Part shown: positions 1-13,299 of the stretch, piece after piece
Numbering within the stretch: the stretch's first letter is position 1
Layout: the number at the start of each line of letters is the position of its first letter
Origin: Sindora glabra
Taxonomy: Eukaryota > Streptophyta > Magnoliopsida > Fabales > Fabaceae
Direction of reading: 5' to 3'
Length of the DNA stretch: 64,000 nucleotides
Assembly (NCBI GenBank): GCA_020226215.1
Contig: CM035227.1
Span: 2,907,343 to 2,971,342, forward strand
Notes under the pieces: model-generated
Seen by the model: the letters and a program-made list of their open reading frames with translations, nothing else
Told to the model about the DNA's origin: nothing
Databases searched by the model: none
Program-made: the position numbers and the translations under genes

Positions 1-2200
1 CTTTATAGCAAAGGCAGTATACATGTAATATTTTAAATTTGAACTAAAGACACTTAAAAAACCCATAAGAACATTGGGAGTCATAGCCATTACATCGTTA
101 AGATTGCCAAAGCCTTCTTTTAATAAATTGTTCATGTTGTAAAAATATATGTAGATGTCCATCAAATTTCTTATTTTATCTATTAGTTATTATAATTAAT
201 GATTGCTTAATTTTTAATTATAATTAGTTTGTAATAAGCACCAATTAATAATACTTATCAATTAGTGCATGTCTTACATGTCTATATATAAATAAATGTT
301 ATGTGAAGGATTTTATATATTCAAAAATAAGAGAATTTATCTCATTTTATTCTTTTCTCCTCCTCCTAATTTTGTGTTATGTTATTTTCATAATATGTCA
401 AGCAGCTTTCACTATAATTTTGATAATGTGATAATTCACTAAATATACAAATTCTAAATGAACTAAATAATTCATTACTTAAATGATTTAAAAATAAAAT
501 TTTATTGATAATAATTTTTTAAAATGGATCTAAAATTATTCTATAATATTTAAAATAGCATACTTCAACAGTAAAAGTAAAACAATTATCAAATATCTAA
601 GATTAAATAATTTAAATTAAATTACATATTAAAAATATTAGAAAAATATTCAATGCTAATTTTAACAGAAAAATTATTCTTCAAATTCAATAAAATATTA
701 AAAACTATTAGGAACTCATGAATATCACACTTAACAGCAAAAAAACAACTCATATATACTAAATCATCCCCCCAAATACAAATTATTAAACTTCAAATAT
801 ATAAAAGATAAGATTTAAATTTGATATACTATCAATATAAATCAATTTTATACTATTATTCACCAATATATTTCTATATCAATAAAAGTTGTTAAAACAT
901 TTTTAATGTTGATAAAAATTATTAATGATGTGCCATTTCATTATATATTGATAGTATAAAAATTTTTACATATTAAATTTAAACTCTAAAAAAAGTTTGA
1001 AAACACCGTATATAATCAAATAACACCTTTGGAAGAGTTTGAAGTTGCCAATCGTCGCAAGTTTCGGTTATTGTAAGCTCCATAATGGTAAAATTGTGCG
1101 GTATTTCACCTCATACTAATACATTGTGAGCGTAGAGTTTCTTTCCGTATTATAAACAATATTCCTTTTAAAACTTAAAATAAGTAGTGTCCTGATCGTG
1201 GTGGTATCATCATCATCATCATCATCATCATCAGGGGTAGGAACAAAACAAAGCTAATCAAGATCAGAAATACAAACATCCTTACAAAACATGTCGGAGA
1301 AATAGAACAAAAGAAGTATCCCTCTTAATGAAAGTAACACATCGGGTGAATGACTATAATATAGTTAAAGGAGCTTGATTATTTTTGCTTTTTCTTACTT
1401 GCCAATCAATTAATTGGTTGGTTTATCTGAAAATATGTTGAATTATTTGAGGAACTTAATCCAGCAGCATGCTGTATTGATTCAACAAGTTGTTAAGTAA
1501 CAGATTATCTTCTCTACTAATAATCAAATTAACAAGACTTTGAGCATCTATTTGGATGTGAAAAGCATCCCAATAGCCAATTTGAGACTCTCAAAACACA
1601 TTATTCGAAATTGTTGTACCCTTGTAAAACCTTTATCCATTGTCCATTACAGTCCCGCAACAGCCCTCCGCTGGTTCCAAAGTACCAACTACCGCACTAT
1701 GAGCTTTTAGATTGAACCAACCTTCGCTAAGATATTGTCATTTCGCCAAACGAAGTCTTTAAAGTGATTCATTAATCACTTCAAGGAAAATGACTCCTGC
1801 CTCAACGATTGTGTTCGAATAAAATATTCGAGAAATATTAGAAATTTTAAAATTTTATACTTAAAAAATAATAATTTTATTTAATTCTCATAAATAAGGA
1901 TGATAATTAATATGGTATTTCAAGAATGAACGTAAAATTTGTATAATGATATATATTTTGATTAAATTTTGAAATAACAAATTTGATAATTTAGATTCTT
2001 CATTTAGAATATTTAAATAATTCATAAGTTTTATCTAATATTGTCATACAAAACATTGCGACCTATAAAACTTAAATTCTTTAGTAACTAAATTACCTAC
2101 TTCAATTTCTAAATTCAAATACAACATAATTTAATTTATATAAAATTTTTGCATTAAATAAAATGATGTTGATAAAATGTGGTCGTGAAAATAGTTTAAA
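1..2200. other. AT-rich intergenic DNA, no gene seen
   Basis: No open frame of convincing length or composition and no recognisable protein motif on either strand. The stretch is mostly A/T with one trinucleotide microsatellite (annotated separately). The part around 1020-1800 is slightly richer in G/C, but its frames are interrupted and match no family I know. Confidence 0.6.
1206..1233. repeat. (ATC)n microsatellite
   Basis: About nine uninterrupted ATC units are read directly. Such a tract is likely to vary in length between individuals. Confidence 0.95.
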
Positions 2201-2214
2201 ATATCAAAAAAAAT

Positions 2215-2430
2215 ATAATGAAAATAAGAAAATTATTGCTTTGTTTATTTTGGGCAAAAGTATTTTCAAAGAAATAATTTTATTTTCTTATATTTATAAT
2301 TATAAAATATTAAAATAATAAAAAATATTCTATTTTTTAATATTTGTTGTAAGAATATGGAAAGAATAAATTTTTATTTTAAAAAAAAATATTTCCTCTA
2401 TTATTATATTACTATATTTTTTATTATAAA
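2215..2430. repeat. AT-rich dispersed repeat, MITE-like
   Basis: This block begins near a TTTGTTTATTTTGGGC segment and contains repeated AAAATATT and TTATTTTATTA-like words. By eye it resembles AT-rich blocks near 12620-12890, 15010-15230, 34815-34985, 35680-35885 and 37540-37790. All share a core of the type TATAATTATAAAATATTAAAATAAT flanked by poly-T-rich arms. Low complexity makes the relationship uncertain. No target-site duplication was identified. Confidence 0.3.
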
Positions 2431-2441
2431 ATATATAAGTG

Positions 2442-2448
2442 GCATGAA

Positions 2449-2496
<48 letters not shown>

Positions 2497-2503
2497 TTCA
2501 TGC
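2442..2503. repeat. Perfect 62-bp palindrome with TA core
   Basis: The arms GCATGAAATTTATAT and ATATAAATTTCATGC flank an uninterrupted TA tract. Every position pairs with its mirror position, so the whole 62 bp is self-complementary and could extrude as a cruciform or fold as a single hairpin. The non-TA arm segments (11 bp each) show this is more than a plain TA microsatellite. Confidence 0.95.
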
Positions 2504-3965
2504 AAGCGCAGATAGATTTTTTCTTCTACAAAATATCTTTCGAGAACGGACCACGTAGGGGCCACTTTACCCTGTCCGCATCAGTGGGTTGGCATTCAGA
2601 GTTTATTCCGTCTTTGCAAACTCCTCTTCCCGAAAAGATGTTTTTTTATATGTTTTTTATAGTAATAAGGATAATTATATTACTAAATGCATATAAATAA
2701 AAATTAGAATTCGAGCTCTAATTATTATTTTTTATATCAGCAGCCACAGCCATCGGTTCCTGTATCCAAAGTTCAACGGTAACCCACAATTCTCCGCTAT
2801 TGATTTGATACGCACCGTTAGAATAATTGGGCGGACTTTCATAATTACGGGAAGAAAATCTTGTATAACACAGTTGTAACATATGTCGTTTTCAATCAAT
2901 AGAGAAACACGGATACTTAATTTTATAAAATTTACATATACTAAAAATTATATTTTTCAATCTTTATCGTAATAAAAATTATAATCACTTCATTGATTGA
3001 ACATATAAATATATATTATAATTGAAGTATATAAAAATTATTTAATTATATGTATCTACCTGCCTTGATATTATTAAGATTGGTCACTACCAAAAATTAA
3101 ATATTTCTTTATATTGATAGCATAATATCTACCGTATTTCTTTTGAGAACGAATCCTCTCATGTTTTTTTTTTTTAAATATAAAGGAATCGTTTTCTCAT
3201 AAATATAAAGAAATCCTTTTCTCATGATTATGGCCGTTGGTAGCATCTAGCGGCACAACATGTCTATACATTAAGAGATGGATAAAAGATTAACAGAAAA
3301 TCTAGGGAGGTTTGTCTTTTGCTTGCAAAAATTTTTTGTGAATTATTTTTTTAATTTTTTCCCTGACAAATAAAAAAGAGTTAAAATAGAAATTCCCTGT
3401 GAGACATACAATTTCATTTTCATATTTACAACTTCTCATATAGTAATCAGATATTACCGTGAATATAAATCAAACTAAATCAAATAAATGATATTTCGTC
3501 CTTTGTTATTTATCATAATTTAATTTATTTATTATTAATAAACATTTTAAAATTATTTTTTAATTTTTTATCATGCATAAAGTTCAAAATAAATAGAAAT
3601 AAAGAGAAAAATATGATGAACTATATATATTAAAATATTTTAAGATCAAGAAGAATAATGAAATATTTATTAATAAAGTAGAAGAATAAAATTAAAAAAA
3701 TACTTAATAATTTATTGAAATAAATAAAAAGAAATAAAAAAATTTTGTGAAATATGACAAATAATAAGAAATTAAATAATTAATATTACCACTTAGAAAC
3801 ATGTTTATTTTTTAATTTTTTAATTTTTTAATAATTAATTATCTATAGATTAAAAAATAAGTTATTTAAAATAACTTAAATAGTTTATTCTTTAATCATA
3901 ATTAGAAAAAGGGAAAAATTTAAAGTTTACATCAATGTCACAATTTTAAACTTTATACCCAAACT
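2504..3965. other. Intergenic DNA with a short GC-richer patch
   Basis: The part from 2504 to about 2640 is more mixed in composition and carries one open frame of 66 codons on the + strand (2500-2700). That frame has no motif I recognise and ends in a low-complexity hydrophobic tail, so I do not call it a gene. The rest is AT-rich and featureless by eye. Confidence 0.5.
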
Positions 3966-4193
3966 AATTTCATTGACAAAATTATCAACTTCATCTCATA
4001 AAATGTTAACATGATAGTTCTTGAATTGTTTGAAGTTGTATTTTCATCCTTAAATAATAGTTCATTCATACAATCGCATCTCTCAATCATATTATTTAGA
4101 AATAAAGTTATATTTGTAAATTATTATTTAAGAATAACATTATAACTTCATATAATTTATAAACTATTTTATCATATCCTTACCAATGAAATT
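3966..4193. mobile_element. Foldback (MITE-like) element
   Basis: The sequence from AATTTCATTG at 3966 inward matches, in inverted orientation, the sequence ending AATGAAATT at 4193. Arms of roughly 110 bp share blocks such as TTGAAGTT, CTTAAATAATA and ATAGTT, with scattered mismatches. The centre lies near 4080. This is the layout of a non-autonomous foldback element. No target-site duplication could be fixed because the flanks are low complexity. Confidence 0.5.
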
Positions 4194-5883
4194 GATAATT
4201 TTATTAACCTTTTTTTATTTAAAAATTTTGAGGGTCTTTAAAAAATTTTATAATTTAATTATGTGCTGTTTTTTAAATTAGTGAATATTAAAATAAATAT
4301 GAATCTTATTTTAATTTTTCTTATTTATGAAAAATGACTTAAATAAATGATAATGCACATAAAAAATGAATATATATATATTAACAATTGATTACACTAA
4401 AAATTATAAAATTAGTAATTTTGGTATAATCATGTGTATCTTTTTATCTTTTTAGTAATTTAATATTAAAAATGATTATATTATGTATCATTAAAAAATA
4501 AATTATGTATAATTAATTTTTAATTGATGTTAATAATTAATATTACCAACCACATAACAAACTATATTTCGTTAGTTGTTTTAAAATAAACTATTATAAT
4601 AAATTATTTTCATTGCCATAATATCACTTTTGCATCATGTGTCGTATATCATATATATTTTATGGAGGAGTCTACGGTGCAAATCAACAATTTATTACGC
4701 TTTATGCAACACTACTTTATCCATTAAAAAAATCACATGTGTTTCAATATTATCTTATAAAACAATTTTTTTGATTAAGTAATAACAAAAACAATAACTA
4801 TTTGAAAGGACCTTGGACACACAGTTTTACAAACTGGCTTAAATAAATGGGTGTAATTATTTTTCACAACAATTTTTATATTAAACTATACTTTAATTAA
4901 ACAAATAAAAATTAATATCAATAATTAATATTTTCATCTTATTTTTAAAAAGATACCTAAATTATTTTACAACTTTTAATATAATCAACTTTATTGACTA
5001 TTAAAACCAAATATATATATGATCATTTTTAAAAAAAAACATAATTTTCGTTTATTAAATCGATTTTTGTAGTAAAGTAGGTCATATTAGATGCTATAAA
5101 ATAATTTTGGCGAATATTTATTTAAAAACTAAATTAAAATCTAAAAAAATACAAAATATTCTTTCAATTTTGACATAATAAAATTTTACTTTTCTAACTT
5201 TGAAAACTTAGAAATCAGATCACTAAAATGCACAAATTTTGAATTAATACTCACCATTCACTTAATTAATTATTTTATTAAATTACATAATTTTTAATAA
5301 AATTTTTAAACAAAAATAAAAATCATTGTATATTAATTTACCATGTATTTTTACACATAATTTTACAACTTATTTATAAATATTTAATTAAAATTTTATA
5401 TATCTCATTTATTTTTACTAATTATATCTTATAAAAATCATGTGAAAAAAATTACGTAATAAATCACAATACAAAATAAATTGATTCTTGTATAAAAATG
5501 TAAACAAAAATTATATAATTTAATAAAATAATTAATCAAGTACACAATGAATATTAATTTTAATATTTATATAATTTAAACCCATTTGTAAAACATCAAG
5601 TTTATTGGGTAATAAATACACTTCGACGAAAAAAAAAATTTTCAAAAGCTTCCTTTGTTTATTTAAAAAGAACCACTCTATTTGATAATTAATTCTCCAG
5701 AAAGGTTGTCTTGTAAAACAAATTTGAAATGCATGTCAACTAATGATCGGATGAAATGGTATTACATAACATGTAGCAAATGCTATGCTTCAAAACATAA
5801 TGTACTATGTGAAAAACAGTGTTTAATTTGATAAAAAAAAACTTAAAAAAAATTATAACGATAGGTGATATGACATATTAGTG
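4194..5883. other. AT-rich intergenic DNA, no gene seen
   Basis: Very AT-rich with no open frame worth naming and no recognisable repeat boundary. Confidence 0.6.
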
Positions 5884-5947
5884 GTTGTTGGATGCCACCA
5901 ACAACGACAATCGCGAGAAAAATGATCCCCTCATGTTAACATGAGGG
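5884..5947. repeat. Two adjacent perfect hairpins
   Basis: The first hairpin (5884-5905) has 8-bp arms GTTGTTGG and CCAACAAC around a 6-nt loop. The second (5928-5947) is a perfect 20-bp palindrome, CCCTCATGTTAACATGAGGG. Both stand out from the AT-rich surroundings. They may be the end of an element or a structured site; nothing nearby decides this. Confidence 0.8.
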
Positions 5948-7623
5948 TATCTATTCCCATTTATTTTTTATTGGTCTTGTACAAAAGGAATAATTGAAAG
6001 AGTAATTTATTGATTGTAATAGCAATAACATAATTTTTTTATCAGCATTTAGTTTAAATAATATTTAATATTTTTTTTGAAAGATTTAGTCCTTCTTTTG
6101 TTTTTTGAGTTCATTCTCAAGCTAGTATGTGTGAATTTAATAAGTTGACTGCACCTAATAATAGAAAAAAATATATACATTTTTTTAGAATTGAAGTCAT
6201 CTCCATGTTAATATATGCCAGCAATTTTTTGCACCCACTGTGGCAAAAAAGGATAGGCTCTAACCCATCTGATTTTGAATTTTTGTCAAATTTATTTTTG
6301 ATGAATAAAAGATCAAACAGATAGATAGAATGTTAAACTATTAAAGATTACTCATGATTACCCATTATTCATCGATCATAGTTTTTTATCTGCTATTAAG
6401 AAGAATTTAGTTTGTCGTTCTTAGCTGGAGAGCAAGAATAATCCAATCCATACTATCCTTGTGATTACATGTATAGTTTTCGTGATGTCTCGAAATAATT
6501 TGAGGTTTGCACTTCCACAAATAAAATCCTTCAAATATAAGCTTTTTGACAATTGCTCAAGGAGTATTGCTTCAACAAGAAGCATTGGATCATGAATCCA
6601 GATCAGACACAAAAGTTTGCCAAGGACATTTTCATTCCAACTATATAGAAACATGATAATGAATTCAGATATTTGGTATATACGCAGGTTGTTGGGACAT
6701 GGGGAAGGAACATACTAAGGTTGGGCCTGTCTGAGTAGAACACACTCCATGGAAAGAAGTTCTCTTACGTCGCATGCATGATTTGGGGATGCAAATGTCA
6801 GTTGTGATAGACCGATTTGATTGAATCTTATCGAAGTGACTCGCACAAATAATTACATTTATCAAGGAAACTGCCTTCCCCAGGCATTCATTGGCTTCCA
6901 ACGAGTGTACGCATGCCTTTAGGTGGGACATTGGTCCGCAATCATAATATTATACACAATATTAATATTACAAATCGTATCATATTTATAAGTTTTTCAT
7001 AATTTTATATTATAATAGTCATATTTTATTATATTTATTTATAATTTTATTGATTATAATAAAATTATATTTACAATGACAATTTTAATTTAAAATTATA
7101 GACACGATGTTCACTTAATTTCAAACTCGAGCGCAGTACATAACCTTAAAAAAGAAGGTTAAAATGAAGAGATAATAATACACTACTCTTTTCCACTTAT
7201 TCTCGTTTTCACACGGACGATCAAATATCATTTTGAGATTCATTACAAACTTGAAAGAAAATGAATGGGAAAAAAATGATTTGATTTGATTAGAACCAAG
7301 AGTGGCTGACGGCCGTAATAATGCTAAAATTGAACTGAAAATGAAATCCAATTAGGATAGCTCACAAAAGGAGAGTGGACGCGGCAATTTAGATAAAAGC
7401 TTTTGCCTAATGAACCCAAAAAGGGCAACACGGTTAGGATAAGGGTGTGTCTTAGAAGTATGAACAATCAAATAAACCTTCCTTGGTTAGCCTTTCCTAA
7501 CTCAAAGTCACACTTCGAAAGTAAAAATCATTGAATTATAAATGTGTTTTTGGAGGAAGATCTCTAATATTTGATAAAAATTAACAATTTTATCATAAAA
7601 TTACAAGATAATAAGAAAATTAT
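5948..7623. other. Intergenic DNA with an unrecognised mixed-composition block
   Basis: Most of the stretch is AT-rich. Between about 6420 and 6935 composition is closer to coding, and the - strand has two open frames of 77 and 88 codons (6421-6654 and 6665-6931) separated by 10 bp in different frames. I recognise no domain in either, and no splice structure can be argued. It could be a decayed exon or an old transposon fragment. Confidence 0.4.
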
Positions 7624-7733
7624 TGTTGAAAGAACTTTACTTCCATATTGAATCCTTCTTACTTAAATCCGGATTAGTCAAGAGTTCAATGTAATTTATC
7701 GAATATTAAATAATTCGTGCAACAAAAAAAAGA
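7624..7733 (+). mobile_element. Partial SINE-like copy (3' body and A-tail)
   Basis: The segment GAAAGAACTTTAC to CAACAAAAAAAAG aligns by eye with the 3' body of the SINE-like element at 19933-20137. Shared blocks are GAGAACTTTG/GAAAGAACTTTA, ATCCGGATTAGTCA/ATCTAGATTAGTCA and the terminal run of A. The tRNA-related head is missing or too decayed to see, so this is a 5'-truncated copy. Confidence 0.4.
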
Positions 7734-10222
7734 TAGTGATAAAATAATTTTTTTAAGCCCACCTAAGCTAAAAAAAATAAAAGAAAAGGCAAAAATACAA
7801 AAATCAAGGAATCTCTCTAGAAAGAATTATCCTCATTATATCAATAAATAAAGGAGTCCCCATAATTATGAAAGGCATTCACATATAGCAAGTTCACACT
7901 TCAAATTAACCTTTAAATTAATTAATTAATCACCACATTTATTATCTTCTCAATAAATATAATGAATTTTCACTCTCTAATTTTTCTTTAAAAGATTACA
8001 GCTAGCTTGAAGTAGTGTTCTATCCATACCAAATTTATTTCCATCCTTACTTAGACATTAAATGAGGATTGTCAAATAGTACAATATTACAAAAATTAAG
8101 AGATTAGGATATATTAAAACTTTTAAACAAAAATTAATATTGATAAAATAGTTATTAAATTATTTAAAAATATTATTTCATTTTTTTATTAATAATTTAT
8201 ATAAATAATTTTATATTATTTAGAAATAAAATTACGTAAATAAGAGGATGAATTAATATATAGAAATTATTATTTAGATGTGAAATTCTAATTTTATATA
8301 ATAGAAGAATCATTTTATCAATATATTATAATTTTAAAGATAAAATTATTAATTTTATTTTTATCTGTATACTTTACTGCTAACACAAATTATTGATTTT
8401 ATGAAAATAATATAGCACCCGATCTCAAGAGCCGAACGTCGGCTCCGAATGACGAAGCAATGGCCGTGTCATGAAATTACTTTCCACATAATGAAATGCT
8501 AAAATATTAATAAAAACAAGCTATGAGGGTGGCGATACCTCTTTCATTTCTTTGGGCTCACGTCCATTGTTTTACCAAAGAAAAAAATTAAAATAGTTTA
8601 ACTTTATTTGTGAGCAAACAATTTTTATAATATTCAACTATTTTTTGTTGTGACGTGAAGTATGTTTTATTATTTAATTAATAGGTCTACATGCAATGTT
8701 TTGAAAGTGAACCCAAACCGCCACAATTCATTTCGGAATAATGCAGAGAAGAAACATAATATGCCTAGTGATCAGTGAGCTCAACTTAAGCTAGCTATGA
8801 CTTGGAGGAAGCATTTTTAAAAATTCTGATTTTGACTCATATTTAATTAGAAATTACTTATTTTTCCAAATTTAAACTTTGCTCAATTTGAGTTCACCAA
8901 TTCATAAATATTAATTTCGTAAGTTCAAATGATCATATACGTGTATATAAAGTATATATATATATAGTGTGTGTGTGTGTGAACAAAAAATCCGGAGAAT
9001 TAGCAGAGTAATTAAATAACCTAAGTATCTTATTATTCAATATCCAGTACTCATGAATATAATTTACAGAGTGAAGCCTGAACTAGTAAGTCATGAATAT
9101 GAATTATTGAATTGAGTTTGGGTCGCCACCAACGAAAAAGGTGAAAAATTAGGGAAAGAGAAGCGCAACCAGAAGAGTAGAAAAGGATTAATAATGGATG
9201 ACAGGTGCTATCCATGACCATTACCATAGAATTTTCCTAGTTGTTGTGTCCGCATCCATCAAATATAAGCAAACGATGAAACTGAGGAAATGCAACCAAC
9301 TGGTTGAATAAATCCATCAAATATCACAAGTGAAAGAATCCTGTACATATTGATCTATATCATAAAACAACTCTGGCTTTATCATATTCCTTCCATCTAC
9401 ATATTGAGAGTACCAAAAAATGTCCGAAAGCCACCAAAACCAACTTGCTCCATCAGAATCTTAATTTTAGATAGTTGGCTCGTTGTGTTTGGGCTACATG
9501 CTGCTCGATCCCAGTGCAGGCCCAACTTGATTCAATATTTTGGCAATTATGTGATTGAGTGCGAAGCCATAAAATAGTACAAGAGATGTGTCATGTTCAC
9601 ATTCCACCAATGTTGATGCTATTTTCTGGTCCAAGGTTTCATCTTAAATTTAAAAAATAATAATTTCGAATTTCCCATGACTATTAACTAAAGTTAAGAC
9701 TACTTTATCAGTTATTTTAGCATGCATTTACCTAGACTAATATTTAATCATGATGTAGATTGTATTAGTTACAGTATAGAGGAGGAACAGATCAAAATTA
9801 TTACAATACTGAAATGTCAATGAATCAGACTGGAAATATTGTTTTTTAGAAAGTGTTCAGAACTTTGTCACAGTTTTCTTTTATTTATTGCCAGGTTTTT
9901 AGAATTATATTATTTTGATTGAATCAATTTTTTGAATCTTTGTACTTTCACTCTAATGATTTAATACTTTCATATTATTACATATATAGTTATTTGAACA
10001 CCTTTTAGGTAAACTAACTTACATACATTGTATATCTTTAATTAAATAATATAAATTATGTTTATTATATAATATTTTTCATGTTTTTTTTGTGGGTAGT
10101 AGTTCGGGACACTAGTCTCTGATACATCAATTGCCGTTACTCCTTTAGATCACTGGCATGTTTTTGGCTCTTTCTAATGATAAGTCTTCACCTTTTTAAT
10201 TACCATCTCGAATGAGTTAACT
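7734..10222. other. Intergenic DNA, no gene seen
   Basis: AT-rich background with a mixed-composition patch at about 9100-9580. That patch contains one + strand frame of 75 codons (9350-9577) without recognisable motifs. A short alternating TA/GT tract lies near 8951-8982. No gene is supported. Confidence 0.5.
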
Positions 10223-10245
10223 CCCCCACCCCACCCCCACCCCCC
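10223..10245 (-). other. Potential G-quadruplex (G-runs on - strand)
   Basis: Four C-runs of 5, 4, 5 and 6 bases are separated by single A residues. On the - strand this gives four G-runs joined by 1-nt T loops, the arrangement known to form the most stable intramolecular quadruplexes. It sits just outside a foldback element in otherwise AT-rich DNA. Confidence 0.75.
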
Positions 10246-10274
10246 GGCAACCTGAGTATAAAGATTTTGGCGTC

Positions 10275-10557
10275 TTAATTTTGATTAAAATCTTATTTTG
10301 ATTTTTGTAAATTTAAGCTTATATTAATTTAGTCCCTCATTAAAAATTTATATTAAATTGGTCTATGTAAAATTAACTCCACAATAAATTTTAATCTCTT
10401 CATAACTACTTGAGTAACTCAATCTCATACATGAAGAGGCTAAAATTTAACATGGAATTAATTTTATGATCATTAAATTGATATAAATCTTTAATGAAAG
10501 ATCAAATTGATACAAACACAATCTTTTATGAATCAAAATAAGATTTTAATCCCTTAA
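10275..10557. mobile_element. Foldback (MITE-like) element, about 283 bp
   Basis: An imperfect inverted repeat spans the whole block. GATTAAAATCTTATTTTGAT near the left end is matched by ATCAAAATAAGATTTTAATC near the right end. Inner blocks ATTAATTTAGTCCCTCATTA and TAATGAAAGATCAAATTGAT also pair, and AAATTTTAATCTCTTCAT pairs with ATGAAGAGGCTAAAATTT around a centre near 10417. Arms are about 140 bp with scattered mismatches. Half-copies with similar wording occur near 32040-32150 and 32350-32475. Confidence 0.7.
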
Positions 10558-13299
10558 TTATTACATTGTTTCAAGTTTCATATTGAAAAATAAATTATTT
10601 TATTTGGAGTGTAATGAAAATTTATAAATTTATAAAACACAAGTTTATAAACATGATTTAAAAAATATATATAAAAATTTTAAATCACCGACTTATTACT
10701 CTAAGGAATGGAGACATCGAAAAATTTTGTGGGGATTAATGAAGATATACTAGGAGAATATATTAAAATGAAATTACAAATTGAGTGATCAATTGGGATT
10801 AACAAGGTGGGAATAGAATCAAGCCCAATTCTGTTAATCTCGGCATGGGCTTTCCTGGCACAAACTCTCAAGGCCCAACTCTATTCAGACCGGTCTGGCA
10901 TGACAACCTGATAAGCTATTTATTACGGTTATAGACGGGGTACAATTTTAAATTTTTTTTCATTTTTGAATTTAAAGAGAAGAAAGAATAGAGGATGTTT
11001 GAATAAATAAATATTTTTTATTATAAAATTAAAATTCAAAATAAAAGAATAACTTAAAAAATCAAAATTTTATTTCTATTTTTCTATTTTTAAGTTACAT
11101 ATTCGAAATTATAATTTTTAAAACAATTTGTCAAATAAAAATTTTTATTTTTAAAAAATAAAAAATTATTTTTAAAAGCAAAAAATCAGCAGATTTAAAA
11201 TTACGCATGTACTGTGAGCAGATACAAAATCGATAGCCTAGCTTTGTGCCTTAAACTCATCTAGTAACGCACAGCTTTTTGTGCAATTCAATCATTTTGT
11301 TCATTGCTCATTTTGATGTCTACCATCCAAAGAACTAGTGTAGGTTTTTACATATCTGTCGTTAGCTTTTAGGAATCGGTCCCATTCTTTGCTACATGAT
11401 AATAACAAATGAGACACGATGATATGAGAACTCAGGTACGTGATTGCAAGGTTTTGATGAGTGCATGCAGGTTTGAATGTCTTTGCAACATATCATTGTT
11501 TCGACAGTACTGTTGTTGTTGAAATCAGAATAATGGTTCTTGAGTTTTAATTCTCTCTCTCATGAAGAGGTAAACTTACATTTTTGGATTGACTCCAGTG
11601 AAGAGGTAAACTTGCATTGCACTGCTGGATGTATTTAAGTATAAAAAATGAGGATAAAGAGGATGTGATTGTGAGGCAAGGTGAATGATGCTTCAACTAA
11701 AGATGTTGTGGTTATAAATGGCAATATATAAAGGTTAATAAAAATGGAATACAGATACCATGAGAACCTATGCACACTGGCTAGTGACTTATGTTTGTCT
11801 TTTTGCTTGTTCAAAACCCGCAGCCACATTAAACGGTAGAAATGTAAGTTAGTGTGACATAAGATTATTAAAAACTTTGATAGAAATATATATTTGTGTT
11901 ATGATAGCAGACCGAATTGCATGCTTAAAATATTGTTACATATATATATATATATATATATATTTACATTAATCCTAATCCAGCTGTTATACACTATATG
12001 CTTAGGTCAGAACCGGTGTTTCTATTGAACATTAACTTGGCTATCCAATCTCTTTTCACAGGTCTATTCACAAAACTATTTTCTATTGCATTTGCATGCT
12101 CTTGATGAACACTTGGATCTGCATTTTTTATTCCAGACCTTTAGGCAAATACTTGCCAACTTAATAATTTAAATGGTTCCTCTTCGTCCAGAAATGATAA
12201 GGAATGAATTTAATACCTGAAGTCTTCTTGTACGAAATTACAGTAATTAGTTCATAACATCTAAAATTTGGCTTCTTTCGATTCCAAACAATTGATATAA
12301 TAACCCGTTAGATTGTGCCTGATAGCTGCACCGGAATCCAATCACTTTGGTAAGATTATGAATTTCTTTCCAAGGCTCTGTCGTTTTTTTTGTTTTTTTA
12401 ATGAAAACATCTTCCACAAAAATAAGTTTATTTACTTATATCTATTATTACCCAAAAAAATATTTTATTAGTTTAATATTATACATGAAGAGAATGCAGA
12501 AAAATAATATGCACTATTTTGAAAATGAAATTATTTTCTTTCATTACTATAACATAATGTATTATTTTGTTAATCATAATATTTGTAAGTGGTATGAGAA
12601 TCTTTCACTTATCTACAAGTAAATGAGATTTTTCTTATGACTCTATTTATTTTAATAAAAAATATTTTTTATAAAAAATATTATTTATATATATTATTAA
12701 AAGAATAATACGTTACTTATATACCTTGTAATTAAAAAATGGTAGCTAAAGTATAATAGTGGAAGAAAATAAATTTTTCTTTAAAATAAAAAATATTACT
12801 TTTTTTTAAATTCTTCATAATTAGTATTTTAATATTAAAAAAAATATTTTCACTTATTATTATATTTTATAACTATATTTTTTACAAATGTAAATGAGCA
12901 TACAAAAAAATGTCTACAAAACACGCTTATGTTGCTATGCTATTGCTTCCCCGTGTCTCTTTTACTTAAGATAGAAAGGAACTTCCAAAAAGACTATCAA
13001 CTATCTTTAGGGTCACTTACCAAGAGTCACATATATTATTCGATTACAAATCGATCATAAGTTAACTGAGATCTGCTAATACAAAGATTTGCTGGATAAG
13101 ATTCTAGAATTAAACCTGAACTCAAGTAAGCGTACATTCTTATGCTAGATTTCTAATCCCTTAATGAACAAGTTCAACCCAAAGTGATTCGTTGAGTTCC
13201 TTATGTGTGTAGTTATTCTTTTAAGGACCCTTCTCCAACGAGAGAGAGAGAGGAGATAAGAAAAAAAAAAAAAAAAGAACAAAAGGTTTTTTTCTTTTC
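10558..13299. other. Intergenic DNA with short repeats, no gene seen
   Basis: Contains an (AT)12 tract at 11940-11963, a short direct repeat of TGAAGAGGTAAACTT (11563 and 11599, 36 bp apart), an AT-rich dispersed-repeat block at about 12620-12890, and a GA-rich plus poly-A stretch near 13240-13277. Open frames of 64 to 73 codons have low-complexity translations and are not supported as genes. Confidence 0.5.

Noticed and set aside
1505..1530. Possible second Helitron start (TCTCTACTAATAATC)
   Set aside because: No hairpin plus CTAG/CTRR terminus found downstream within a plausible distance.
6421..6931. Two adjacent minus-strand frames as one spliced gene
   Set aside because: No donor/acceptor pair or recognisable domain supports joining them; kept only as an unrecognised block.
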